Program-made: the position numbers and the translations under genes | Shown here: in pieces, positions 36,290 to 44,932 of the stretch | Layout: the number at the start of each line of letters is the position of its first letter | How positions within the stretch are numbered: the first letter of the stretch is position 1 | The notes under the pieces: model-generated | The model's database searches: none | Seen by the model: the letters and a program-made list of their open reading frames with translations, nothing else | What the model was told of the DNA's origin: nothing | Assembly: GCF_042647165.1 (NCBI RefSeq) | Contig: NZ_JBHRUV010000022.1 | Origin: Camelimonas abortus | GTDB lineage: Bacteria; Pseudomonadota; Alphaproteobacteria; Rhizobiales; Beijerinckiaceae | Length of the DNA stretch: 64,000 nucleotides | Reading direction: 5' to 3' (one strand)

Positions 36290-36603
36290 CTCCCGCCTCC
36301 ATGGCGACGCCGTTTTTCTCCACCTGTATTGTAACTGGCGCCGGGTCCACATGCGGGGAAGGCGCGCCCGGAACCGCCCGGACGCGTCACATTGCCCGCG
36401 GCCGGCCGGGGAGAGCGCGTGCGCGGCGCTTGCATTCCGGGCATGCCGGGGCTATTGGGCGAAACACAAGCCGGAGGCCCCCGGCGGCCGGACGCGCAGC
36501 GCTCCGGCGGCGCGCCGGAGCGGTCGCCAGTACGCCAGCGCCCGACCGGCGGTTCCGGGATCCCGCTGCGGGACGCCCGTTCAGGACCCCGTCTGAGGGA
36601 GTC

Positions 36604-37257
36604 ATGCAGAATTTCGCCGCTGCACGTCGCACCATGGTTGACCGCCAGGTGCGCACTTTTGATGTCACCAGCCTTCCTGTCATCGCGGCCTTCGACGAGA
36701 CCCCGCGCGAGATTTACGCGCCCGAGGCCTCGCGGGCCGTGGCCTATGGCGACGTGGCCATTCCGCTCGGCGGCGGCCGCGTGATGCTGCCGCCGCTGGT
36801 GGTCGCCCGCATGCTGCAGGCGTTCGGTCCGGTGGACGGCCTGCGCGTGCTGGTGGTCGGGGCGGGCTCCGGCTATGAGTGCGCCCTGCTGGCGCGCATG
36901 GGCGCGGCCGTGGTCGCGGTGGAGGAGGACGAAGCCCTCGCCGCCGCCGCCAGGGCCAGCCTCGCGTCCGACGGCGTTTCCGGCGTCAGCGTCACGGCCG
37001 GCCCGCTCGCCGCCGGCTGCGCCGCGGAAGGCCCCTATGACGCCATTCTCATCAACGGCGGCTACCAGCTGCTGCCGGAAGCGCTGTTAGCCCAGCTGGC
37101 CGAGGATGGCGCCATCGTCGGCGTTGAGGCTGCCGACAGCGCCAACCGCATCGTCATCACCCGCCGCAGCGCCGGCGTGAACAGCAGCGCCGTGGTGGTG
37201 AACGCCTGGGCTCCGGTGCTGCCCGGCTTCGGGAAACCGGCCGGCTTCGTGTTCTGA
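36604..37257 (+). CDS. Protein-L-isoaspartate O-methyltransferase family protein
   Basis: This 217-residue protein has the Pcm fold: MVDRQVRTFDVTSLPVIAAFDETPREIYAPE (residues 11-41), a weakly kept active-site segment (AIPLGGGRVMLPPLVVARMLQ), and the SAM-binding loop VLVVGAGSGYECALLARMGA (about 85-104). Pcm repairs isoaspartyl damage. Divergences from classical Pcm (ML rather than the TISQPH-type segment) are usual for this alphaproteobacterial paralogue, which is typically found directly upstream of tolC, as here, and may have another substrate. The gene is followed by hairpins and a T-run. Confidence 0.82.
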   Translation: MQNFAAARRTMVDRQVRTFDVTSLPVIAAFDETPREIYAPEASRAVAYGDVAIPLGGGRVMLPPLVVARMLQAFGPVDGLRVLVVGAGSGYECALLARMGAAVVAVEEDEALAAAARASLASDGVSGVSVTAGPLAAGCAAEGPYDAILINGGYQLLPEALLAQLAEDGAIVGVEAADSANRIVITRRSAGVNSSAVVVNAWAPVLPGFGKPAGFVF

Positions 37258-37343
37258 ACGCCCGCCGCCAGGCGGCGGGGCGGGAACAGGCGACGTCCGG
37301 TCGCCGGACGGCTCCGTCTTTGCTGGCGGGGCCGTTTTTTTTT
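37258..37343 (+). terminator. Hairpins and T-run after the pcm-like gene
   Basis: A strong GC stem (CCCGCCGCC/GGCGGCGGG, 37261-37280) directly follows the stop. A second perfect 7-bp stem, CGTCCGG-TCG-CCGGACG, is at 37294-37310, and a run of nine T at 37335-37343 is preceded by a GC stretch. No one hairpin abuts the T-run perfectly, but together they look like an intrinsic termination region. Confidence 0.5.
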
Positions 37344-37788
37344 GCGCGTTCTGTGACTTTTTTGCACGCGGATGCGGGCGTTTTCCGGCGCGCGGAAGGA
37401 AATGGCGCGTCCCCGGGCGCATGCATTATTGAAAACTCTGGCTTAAATGTACGGCAGGCCGGGGCCGGGGCGGCGAGGTCGGCGGCGGCGGCGCCTGCGG
37501 GGCGGGCGCCGCGCCCTGGTTTCCGAATCGCGTCCGTAAATCCGGCTGGTTAATTTATGGTTTGGGACCATCCGGCGCACTGGACAGGCCGCCCTCCTTT
37601 CGGCGACTGTCCGCATGCGGCGCCTTTCCGGATTCGGACAGGCGGCGCGGCCGCGCGCTCCGCGGCGAAGGGGACGGAGGGCGCGACGGGCAGCGTCGCG
37701 GCGTGCGTCAGGACGGTCCTGCGCATGACGCCGCCGCTGAGGTGAGGACGCCACGGCGGGCGCGTGCGCCCCAGGGTGAGGTAGGCAA
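37344..37788. other. Intergenic region upstream of tolC
   Basis: About 445 bp with no gene seen. Positions 37400-37460 and 37545-37575 are AT-richer and are the likely promoter area; ATGGT-TTGGG-ACCAT at 37558-37572 is a small perfect dyad. Confidence 0.35.
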
Positions 37789-39177
37789 GTGACGACGATG
37801 CGTGGTTTTCAGCGATCCATCCTCTTCGGCGCGGTTGCGGGCGTCGCCATGGCCGTCGCCCCGGCGGTGATGGCGGAGACCATGGATGGCGCGCTCGCCA
37901 AGGCCTATCTGGCGAACCCCAACCTGAATTCGCAGCGCGCCTCGCTGCGCGCCGCCGACGAGAACGTGGCCATCGCCAAATCGGGCATGCGCCCGCGCAT
38001 CAACGCCACCGCCAGCGTGGGCTACACGGCGCGCAACAGCCATGGCCTGCCCACCGGCGGCGGCAACACGGACCTTTATCCGGGCGCCGTCGGCATCGGC
38101 GTCAGCCAGCCGCTGTACGACGGCCTGCGCACCCGCAATTCGGTGCGGGCCGCCGAGTCGCAGGTGTTCGGCCAGCGCGAGTCGCTGCGCAATGACGAGC
38201 AGAACACGCTGCTGCAGGCCGCCACCGCCTATATGAACGTGCTGCGCGACACCGCCACGGTGAACCTGCAGCGCAACAACATCGAGGTGCTGCAGGAGCA
38301 GCTGCGCCAGACGCGCGACCGCTTCGCCGTGGGCGAGGTGACCCGCACTGACGTCGCCCAGGCCGAGGCCGCCCTGGCCGGCGGCCACTCGCAGCTTTCC
38401 GCCGCCGAAGCCAACCTGAAGGCCAGCATCGCCGAGTACCGCCGGGTGATTGGCGAGCAGCCGGGCAGGCTGGCCCCCGGAAAGTCGCTGGAGCCCCGGC
38501 TGCCGAAGACCCTGCAGGCGGCCATTGACCTTGGCCTGCGCCAGCATCCGGCCATCATCTCCGCCCTGCACGGCGCCGACGCCGCCGAGCTGCAGGTGAA
38601 GGTCGCCGAGGGCGCGCTCAAGCCGCAGGTGGGGCTCAACGCCAGCGTCTCGCGCTCCTTCGACAACAATGTGCGCGGCGACGCCATCTCCCAGGCCAGC
38701 GTGGTGGCGCAGCTCACCGTGCCGCTCTATGAGGGCGGCCAGTATTACGCCCAGACCCGCCAGGCCAAGGAGCGCGCCACCCAGGCGCAGATCAGCGTGG
38801 ACATCTACCGCGACCAGGTGCGGGCGGCCATCGTCTCCAGCTGGAGCATGCTGGAGGCGGCGCGGGCGCAGATCGAATCCGCCTCCGCCCAGGTGAAGGC
38901 CAACGAGATCGCCCTCGCCGGCGTGCGCGAGGAGGCCAAGGTCGGCCAGCGCACCACCTATGACGTGCTGCGCGCCCAGCAGGACCTGCTGAACTCGCGC
39001 GTGCTGCTGGTCATCGCCCAGCGCGACCGCGTGGTGGCCTCGTACAACGTCATGGCGGCCATCGGCCGGCTGACGGCCCGCGACCTCGGCCTGCGCGTCG
39101 CCAGCTATGACCCGAAGGTCCACTTCGACCAGGTGAAGGACAAGTGGATCGGCCTGGGCACGCCCGGCGGGCGCTGA
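37789..39177 (+). CDS. tolC: TolC-family outer-membrane channel protein
   Basis: This 462-residue protein is the outer-membrane exit duct for type I secretion or drug efflux. A signal peptide (hydrophobic residues about 11-28, cleavage after VMA) is followed by the duplicated helical barrel: A-L-A-K-A-Y-L-A-N-P-N-L-N-S-Q-R-A-S-L-R-A in repeat one, and the second repeat starting near AIDLGLRQHPAII, with LYDGLRT and LYEGGQYYAQTRQAKERA as the paired beta-barrel entry motifs. TTYDVLRAQQDLLNSRV is a hallmark near the C-terminus. The start is GTG 37789 (GAGG seven bases upstream); ATG 37798 is an alternative. No partner inner-membrane pump is nearby. Confidence 0.93.
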   Translation: MTTMRGFQRSILFGAVAGVAMAVAPAVMAETMDGALAKAYLANPNLNSQRASLRAADENVAIAKSGMRPRINATASVGYTARNSHGLPTGGGNTDLYPGAVGIGVSQPLYDGLRTRNSVRAAESQVFGQRESLRNDEQNTLLQAATAYMNVLRDTATVNLQRNNIEVLQEQLRQTRDRFAVGEVTRTDVAQAEAALAGGHSQLSAAEANLKASIAEYRRVIGEQPGRLAPGKSLEPRLPKTLQAAIDLGLRQHPAIISALHGADAAELQVKVAEGALKPQVGLNASVSRSFDNNVRGDAISQASVVAQLTVPLYEGGQYYAQTRQAKERATQAQISVDIYRDQVRAAIVSSWSMLEAARAQIESASAQVKANEIALAGVREEAKVGQRTTYDVLRAQQDLLNSRVLLVIAQRDRVVASYNVMAAIGRLTARDLGLRVASYDPKVHFDQVKDKWIGLGTPGGR

Positions 39178-39379
39178 CGCGGGCGGCGGCGCGGACGCCG
39201 GTCCGGCGTTATGAATGAACAGGTCGCGGGCGGCGCGCGGGCGACGCTTGCGGCGCAACGGGGCATTGCAGAAAATTCCGGCCGGCGCCGGGCGCAGGGA
39301 CCGCTGACGCATGGCGCGGCCTGGCGCCGGGCGGGGCGATACAATGGCCGCTGGCGGAACAGCATCATACGGGGGCAGC

Positions 39380-40231
39380 GTGACGGCGAAGCCTGTTGAT
39401 CCCGACATGGAGCAGATTCTCGGCTCCATCCGGCGCATCATCGCCGCTGACCAGGCGGCGCTCGGCATGCCGCTGGAGGAAGCCCGCCCGCGCGCGCCGC
39501 GCCGGGCCACGGAGCCGGCCCGGCCGCCAGCTCCGGAAGCCGCGCCCGCCGCCCAGGCGACGCGTCGTCCGCCGGTGCGTCTGGCCCCGGCCCCGCCGGT
39601 GGACTATCGGCCGCGGGACGCGCGCGCCGGGCCGCCCGCGCCGGAGCAGCACGCGGCGGCTCTTCCTGACATTGTCAGCCGCACCGTCTCCGAACAGATC
39701 GAGCGCATCGCCCGTTCGGCGCTGGACGCGGCGCTGGCGGAGGGCGAGAGCGCCTGGGCCGCCGCCGCTCTCCAGCCGGAGCCGCAGGCGCCCGCCGCCG
39801 GACCCGCGCCGCAGCCTGAGCCCCCGCAGCAGCCGGAGCCGCAGCCGCCCGCGCCGGCGCAGGAGGCCGTCCAGCAGGCGGCCGTCCATGGCGCCGCGAC
39901 GCTGGCTGACCACCTGCCGCGCGGCGGCGCCGTGTTCGGCGTGGCCGTGGCCCACCATTCCGCCCATCCAGGCCTGCCGGCGAACGGCGCCGCCTCCGGC
40001 CCGCTGGTGTCGCCGGCCGCCGCCGCCCGCATCTCCGGCGCTTTCGACGCGCTCACCCGGCGGGTCGCCGCCGAGCGCGCCCGCACCATGGAGGAAACCG
40101 TGACCGACATGCTGCGGCCAATGCTGGCGCAATGGCTGGAGGCGAATCTGCCGGCGATCGTCGAGCGGCTGGTGGCGGAGCAGCTCGAGCTGCTGGCGCG
40201 CGGCTCCGGGCGTCCGGACGGCTGGTCCTGA
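39380..40231 (+). CDS. popZ: PopZ-like polar organising protein (DUF2497)
   Basis: PopZ forms a polar matrix that anchors the chromosome origin and cell-cycle proteins in Alphaproteobacteria. This 283-residue protein has the expected three parts: an N-terminal helix (DPDMEQILGSIRRIIAAD), a long disordered Pro/Ala/Gln linker rich in acidic residues (about 35-205), and the C-terminal oligomerisation helices (MEETVTDMLRPMLAQWLEANLPAIVERLVAEQLELLAR). I chose GTG 39380 because it leaves nine residues before the conserved helix; ATG 39344 would add 12. The position directly before valS is conserved in this class. The linker is longer than in Caulobacter. Confidence 0.85.
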   Translation: MTAKPVDPDMEQILGSIRRIIAADQAALGMPLEEARPRAPRRATEPARPPAPEAAPAAQATRRPPVRLAPAPPVDYRPRDARAGPPAPEQHAAALPDIVSRTVSEQIERIARSALDAALAEGESAWAAAALQPEPQAPAAGPAPQPEPPQQPEPQPPAPAQEAVQQAAVHGAATLADHLPRGGAVFGVAVAHHSAHPGLPANGAASGPLVSPAAAARISGAFDALTRRVAAERARTMEETVTDMLRPMLAQWLEANLPAIVERLVAEQLELLARGSGRPDGWS

Positions 40232-40488
40232 GCCGGCGCGGCCGGGCGAAACCGGCGGCCGGCGCGTCAGGACGGCGCGACCGCGCGGCGCCCGGTTGCA
40301 TTTTGCGCGCTTTTCCCCGATTGCGTTGGGCAGTCTTTTCGCCGACGGTCCGGCCCGCGCGGGCCGGCTTCGCCGCCTGATCTCCACCGTTCGCGCCTGC
40401 GCCGGCACGCCGCCGGCGCCAGGGCGCGACGCCCCGGCCGCGCCGCGCCCCGTCCGGACGGCCCCAGCACTGATGGTAAAGTCGCGAC

Positions 40489-43245
40489 ATGGACAAGACC
40501 TTTGAGCCAGCAGCCGTCGAGGCGCGCGTCGCCAGCCTCTGGGACGAGGCGGGGGCCTTCCGCGCCGGACGTGCGGACCGCAAGGATGCCGAACCCTACT
40601 GCATCGTCATCCCGCCGCCGAACGTGACGGGCTCGCTGCATATGGGTCATGCCCTGAACAACACGCTCCAGGACATTCTGTGCCGGTTCGAGCGCATGCG
40701 CGGCAAGGACGTGCTGTGGCAGCCGGGCATGGACCACGCCGGCATCGCCACCCAGATGGTGGTGGAGCGCCAGCTGGCCGAGCGCGGCGAACCGGGCCGG
40801 CGCGAACTGGGGCGCGAGAAATTCCTGGAGAAGGTGTGGGCGTGGAAGGCGCAGTCCGGCTCCACCATCATCAACCAGCTCAAGCGCCTCGGCGCCTCCT
40901 GCGACTGGTCGCGCGAGCGCTTCACCATGGACGAGGGCCTGTCGCGCGCCGTCACCAGGGTGTTCGTCGAGCTCTACCGCCAGGGCTACATCTACCGCGA
41001 CAAGCGCCTGGTGAACTGGGACCCCAGGTTCCAGACCGCCATCTCCGACCTTGAGGTGGTTCAGGTCGAGACGAAGGGCAGTCTCTGGCACTTCCGCTAT
41101 CCGCTCGCCGCCGAGCCGGACCGCTTCATCGTCGTCGCCACCACCCGCCCCGAGACCATGCTCGGCGACGTGGCCGTGGCGGTGAATCCGGAGGACGAAC
41201 GCTACGCCGGTCTCGTCGGCCGCATGGTGCAGCTGCCGCTGGTGGGCCGCCTCATTCCCATCATCGCCGATCCGTACTCCGATCCGGAGAAGGGCACCGG
41301 CGCGGTGAAGATCACCCCGGCGCACGACTTCAACGACTTTGAGGTGGGCCGCCGCCACGGCCTGCGCCTGATCAACGTGTTCGACGCCGAGGCCCGCCTT
41401 GACCTGAAGCACAACGCCGCCTTCCTCGAGGAGGCGGAGGGCGACGACCTCGAGGCGGTGCTGGCGCTGCACGGCATGGACCGTTTCGAGGCGCGCAAGG
41501 CCATCGTGGCGATGATGGAGGAGCGCGGCCTGCTGGAGAAGATCGAGCCGCACGTGCACATGGCGCCGCACGGCGACCGCTCCGGCGTGGTGATCGAGCC
41601 CTTCCTCACCGACCAGTGGTACGTGAACGTGAAGCCGCTGGCCGCGCGCGCCCTCGACAAGGTGCGCGAGGGCGAGACCCGCTTCATTCCCGCCAACTGG
41701 GAGAAGACCTTCTTCCAGTGGCTGGAGAACATCGAGCCGTGGTGCATCTCCCGCCAGCTGTGGTGGGGCCACCAGATTCCGGCCTGGTACACGCCGGACG
41801 GCGAGGTCTACGTTGGCGAGAGCTTCGAGGAGGTGCTGCCCGTCGCCCTTGCGGCGGCGGTTGAGCGCGGCGCCCTGGAGCCGGCGCAGGCCGAGGCCTA
41901 CGCCGCCGACCCGGCCAGCGCCGCCAGCTTCCTGGTGCGCGACGAGGACGTGCTGGACACTTGGTTCTCCTCGGGCCTGTGGCCGTTCTCGACGCTCGGC
42001 TGGCCGGACGACACGCCGGAGCTGAAGCGCTACTACCCCACCAACACCCTGGTCACCGGCTTTGACATCATCTTTTTCTGGGTGGCCCGGATGATGATGA
42101 TGGGCCTGTTCGTCACGGACCAGGTTCCGTTCCGCAACGTCTATCTGCACGCCCTGGTCCGCGACGAGAAGGGCGCGAAGATGTCGAAGTCGAAGGGCAA
42201 CGTCATCGACCCGCTGGAGCTGATGGACCGCTACGGCGCCGATGCGCTGCGCTTCACCCTTGCGGCCATGGCCGCCCAGGGCCGCGACATCAAGCTCTCA
42301 ACCCAGCGCGTCGAAGGCTACCGCAACTTCGCCAGCAAGCTGTGGAACGCGGCCCGCTTCGCCGCCATGAACGGCTGCCGCCGCGACGCCGGATTCGATC
42401 CGGCCTCGGCCCGCCAGCCGCTGAACCGCTGGGCGCTGGGCGAGCTGGGCCGGACCACCGGCGAGGTGACCGCGGCGCTCGAAGCCTTCCGCTTCAACGA
42501 CGCCGCCGGCGCCGCCTACCGCTTCGTCTGGAACGTGTTCTGCGACTGGTATCTGGAGCTGGCCAAGCCGGTGCTGCAGGGCGCCGACGGCCCGGCGAAG
42601 GAGGAGACCCGCGCCGTCATCAGCTACGTGCTGGACGACATCTGCAAGCTGCTGCACCCGTTCATGCCGTTCATCACCGAGGAGCTGTGGCAGGCCAGCG
42701 CGGCGGCGGCCGGCGGCCGCAGCGGCGTGCTGGCCCTTGCGCCCTGGCCGGCGGCCCCGGCGGTGGACGCCGCCGAAGCCGAGGCCGAGCTCGGCTGGGT
42801 GGTTGAGCTGATCAGCGGCGTGCGTTCGGCCCGCTCCGAGACCAACGTGCCGGCGGGCGCGCAGATTCCCCTCGCCATCGTCGGCGCGCCGGAAAGCGTG
42901 CGCGCCACCGTGGCGGCGTGGACCGACGCCATCCGGCGCCTCGCGCGCATCTCGGAGATCTCCTTCGTCGATTCGGTTCCGGCGCAGTCGATCCAGCTGC
43001 TGGTGCGCGGCGGAACCGTGGCGCTGCCGCTGGAAGGCGTGATCGACTTCGACGCCGAGCGCGCCCGGCTCGGCAAGGAGATCGAGAAGCTGGCCGCCGA
43101 GATCCGCAAGATCGAGTCCAAGCTCGGCAACGCCGATTTCCTGCGCCGCGCTCCGGAGGAGGTGGTGGAGGAGCAGAAGGAGCGCCTCGCCGACGCCGGG
43201 GAGCGTCGCGCCCGACTCGCCGAGGCGCTCGCCCGCCTCGGCTGA
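40489..43245 (+). CDS. valS: Valyl-tRNA synthetase
   Basis: This class I synthetase of 918 residues charges tRNA-Val. It shows the HIGH-type motif H51-M-G-H54 in PPPNVTGSLHMGHALN, the editing (CP1) domain with TTRPETMLGDVAVAVNP, W-C-I-S-R-Q-L-W-W-G-H-Q-I-P-A-W-Y, LDTWFSSGLWPFSTLGWP, and the KMSKS loop at residues 564-568. A C-terminal coiled-coil arm (about 845-915, rich in Glu, Lys and Ala) contacts the tRNA. A strong hairpin follows the stop. Confidence 0.98.
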   Translation: MDKTFEPAAVEARVASLWDEAGAFRAGRADRKDAEPYCIVIPPPNVTGSLHMGHALNNTLQDILCRFERMRGKDVLWQPGMDHAGIATQMVVERQLAERGEPGRRELGREKFLEKVWAWKAQSGSTIINQLKRLGASCDWSRERFTMDEGLSRAVTRVFVELYRQGYIYRDKRLVNWDPRFQTAISDLEVVQVETKGSLWHFRYPLAAEPDRFIVVATTRPETMLGDVAVAVNPEDERYAGLVGRMVQLPLVGRLIPIIADPYSDPEKGTGAVKITPAHDFNDFEVGRRHGLRLINVFDAEARLDLKHNAAFLEEAEGDDLEAVLALHGMDRFEARKAIVAMMEERGLLEKIEPHVHMAPHGDRSGVVIEPFLTDQWYVNVKPLAARALDKVREGETRFIPANWEKTFFQWLENIEPWCISRQLWWGHQIPAWYTPDGEVYVGESFEEVLPVALAAAVERGALEPAQAEAYAADPASAASFLVRDEDVLDTWFSSGLWPFSTLGWPDDTPELKRYYPTNTLVTGFDIIFFWVARMMMMGLFVTDQVPFRNVYLHALVRDEKGAKMSKSKGNVIDPLELMDRYGADALRFTLAAMAAQGRDIKLSTQRVEGYRNFASKLWNAARFAAMNGCRRDAGFDPASARQPLNRWALGELGRTTGEVTAALEAFRFNDAAGAAYRFVWNVFCDWYLELAKPVLQGADGPAKEETRAVISYVLDDICKLLHPFMPFITEELWQASAAAAGGRSGVLALAPWPAAPAVDAAEAEAELGWVVELISGVRSARSETNVPAGAQIPLAIVGAPESVRATVAAWTDAIRRLARISEISFVDSVPAQSIQLLVRGGTVALPLEGVIDFDAERARLGKEIEKLAAEIRKIESKLGNADFLRRAPEEVVEEQKERLADAGERRARLAEALARLG

Positions 43246-43708
43246 CCGCTCCGGCCGCCGCAGTTCCGCACGTGCGCGACGCCGCCTTCCGCAGGGAGGG
43301 CGGCGTCGCTGTTTACGGGAAATGGCGGACGTCTCCGGCCAGGCGGCGCGCAAGGCCGGGCAGGGCGGTTCCGGACCGCCGGACCCGGTCAGATGTGGCG
43401 TTTTTACAACGGTTTCCGGCTTCCGCGCGCGGACGCGGTCTGGCTGCGGCGACGCCTCCGCAGCGCCATAAATGCATTTCACGGTAGCTTCGCCGGCGAC
43501 AATACAGGTCTCCGGCCGTCTGGCGCTTCCTGAACGCGGCTGTACGCCTTTTCAACTGGCCGTTCCCTGTGGCAATGAAACGTGCCGGTCACGGGACCGC
43601 GCGGGCGGCGCCGGTTCTGCTGCGGCGGGGCGACGGAAACTTGCTGGGGCGTCGCGCGGGGCGTCCGTGACTTTGCGGGCGGCGGGATCCGTCGCCAGGG
43701 TGTCTGAC
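43246..43708. other. Intergenic region between valS and the exoR-like gene
   Basis: About 460 bp with the valS terminator at the left. Positions 43440-43520 are AT-richer and probably contain the promoter of the next gene, giving it a leader of roughly 190 bases. No further gene is seen. Confidence 0.4.
43276..43309 (+). terminator. Strong hairpin after valS
   Basis: GCGACGCCGCCTTCC (43276-43290) pairs over about 15 positions, one of them a G-T pair, with GGAGGGCGGCGTCGC (ending 43309) around a short loop. It is followed by TGTTTA, so the U-tract is weak, but the stem is strong and 30 bases after the stop codon. Confidence 0.6.
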
Positions 43709-44800
43709 ATGCGCTTATCTGGCGGTCGCATCATTGTGGTGGGTGTCGTCCTCTGCATGGGCGGCGCGGCGTCCGGGGCGGACATACCAGCGCCGTCGTC
43801 GTCGCCGGCGGCCATGCCCCCGCTCCAGGAGCTTCCCCGTGACGCCGGCGCGGAGCCGGCGCTGCGCCCGCCGCCGTCCCTGCGCGACGGCGATTTTCTT
43901 TCCTCCCGCGCCCTTGCCGAAACCCTGGCCGGCATCGTCAAGCCGCCGCGCGCGCCCCGCGCCGCAGCCGCGCCGCAGGCGGAGGCAGAGGCCGACGCCG
44001 CCGGGCGGCCCGCCGGCGAGGCGGCCGCCGCCTACGCCGCCGACGGCCGCGAGACCCTGCGCCAGCCCGGCGTCGCCGTCGAGCCGCTGGCGCCGGCGCC
44101 GGTCCGGTTCCGGTCAGGCCGCGAGGCGTTCCGCGCCGGCATCCGCGCCTATAACGCCGGCGACATCGCCGGCGCCCTGCAGGCGCTGGAATACGCCGCC
44201 AGCCGCGGCCACGGCCCGGCGCAGTGGAAGCTGGGGCGCATGTACGCCGAAGGCGACGGCGTTCCGCACGACGACCTGAAAGCCTTCGAATATTTCTCGC
44301 GCGTGGTGCAGGAAGGCGACGACGGCTCGCGCCACGCCGCGCGCTTCACCTCCAACGCCTATGTGGCGCTGGGCGCCTATTACCTTGAGGGCATCCCCGG
44401 CACCTATGTGCGCAAGGACCCGCAGCGCGCCCGCGAACTGTTCCTCCACGCCGCCAGCTACTATGGCGATCCGGACGCCCAGTACAATCTGGCGCGGCTG
44501 TGCCTCGCGGGCCAGGGCGGCCCGCGCGACGCGCGTCTCGCCGCCCGCTGGCTGAACCTCGCGGCCGAGAAGAATCACGCGCCGTCGCAGGCGCTGCTCG
44601 GCCATCTGCTGGTCACCGGCCAGGGCAATGTCGCCCGCCAGACGCCGCGCGGCCTGATGTGGCTGACGCTGGCGCGCAACCAGGCAGATCCGCTCAAGGA
44701 CGGCTGGATTCACGAGCTTTACGACCAGGCGCTGGCGCTGGCCTCCGACAGCGACCGCAGCGCCGCCCAGGCCTATCTGGAAAGCCGCGGCCGCAAATAA
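43709..44800 (+). CDS. exoR: ExoR-like periplasmic Sel1-repeat protein
   Basis: ExoR in rhizobia is a periplasmic inhibitor of the ChvG/ChvI (ExoS/ChvI) acid-response system. This 363-residue protein has a signal peptide (MRLSGGRIIVVGVVLCMGGAASGA), a long Pro/Ala-rich linker (about 25-130) and four or five Sel1 repeats from about residue 132: FRAGIRAYNAGDIAGALQALEYAASRGHGPAQWKLGRMYAEGDGV, then YVALGAYYLEGIPGTYV, AQYNLARLC and LGHLLVTGQG. ExoR proteins are usually near 270 residues; the extra length is the linker. ATG 43709 fits the signal peptide; a GTG at 43700 is an alternative. The chvG/chvI genes are not in the window, so the role is by homology only. Confidence 0.78.
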   Translation: MRLSGGRIIVVGVVLCMGGAASGADIPAPSSSPAAMPPLQELPRDAGAEPALRPPPSLRDGDFLSSRALAETLAGIVKPPRAPRAAAAPQAEAEADAAGRPAGEAAAAYAADGRETLRQPGVAVEPLAPAPVRFRSGREAFRAGIRAYNAGDIAGALQALEYAASRGHGPAQWKLGRMYAEGDGVPHDDLKAFEYFSRVVQEGDDGSRHAARFTSNAYVALGAYYLEGIPGTYVRKDPQRARELFLHAASYYGDPDAQYNLARLCLAGQGGPRDARLAARWLNLAAEKNHAPSQALLGHLLVTGQGNVARQTPRGLMWLTLARNQADPLKDGWIHELYDQALALASDSDRSAAQAYLESRGRK

Positions 44801-44825
44801 CGGCGGACGGCGGCGGGGCCCCCAG

Positions 44826-44898
44826 GGCGCGTCCAGGGGAGGCGCATCCAGGGGGAGCCGCATCGAAGGGCGCCAGCCAGGGGAGGCGCGTCGAGGGA
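44826..44898 (+). repeat. Short G-rich degenerate repeats between exoR-like and xthA
   Basis: Units of about 15 bases, GGCGCGTCCAGGGGA (44826), GGCGCATCCAGGGGGA (44841), GCCGCATCGAAGGGC (44857) and GGCGCGTCGAGGGA (44885), recur with one spacer of about 13 bases between the last two. They fill most of the gap between two convergent genes. They differ in sequence from the 16-bp array at 20.3 kb. Confidence 0.55.
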
Positions 44899-44932
44899 GC
44901 GCGGGGCGGACGGCGCCGGCCGCGCCCCGGGG

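Larger units (their letters stand above)
35920..36382 (+). repeat. 231-bp exact duplication around a single N
   Basis: Bases 35920-36150 are repeated at 36152-36382 with no difference I can see, and the only ambiguous base of the window (N, 36151) sits exactly between the copies. Each copy contains a tRNA-Asn and its flanks. This is what results when two contig ends that share the same sequence are joined without being merged, so the second copy may not exist in the genome. Confidence 0.85.

Noticed and set aside
35855..36350. Short minus-strand open frames ending in GCSTAELPG-like sequence
   Set aside because: They are translations of the reverse strand of the tRNA-Asn genes and their duplicated flanks, a well-known annotation artefact.
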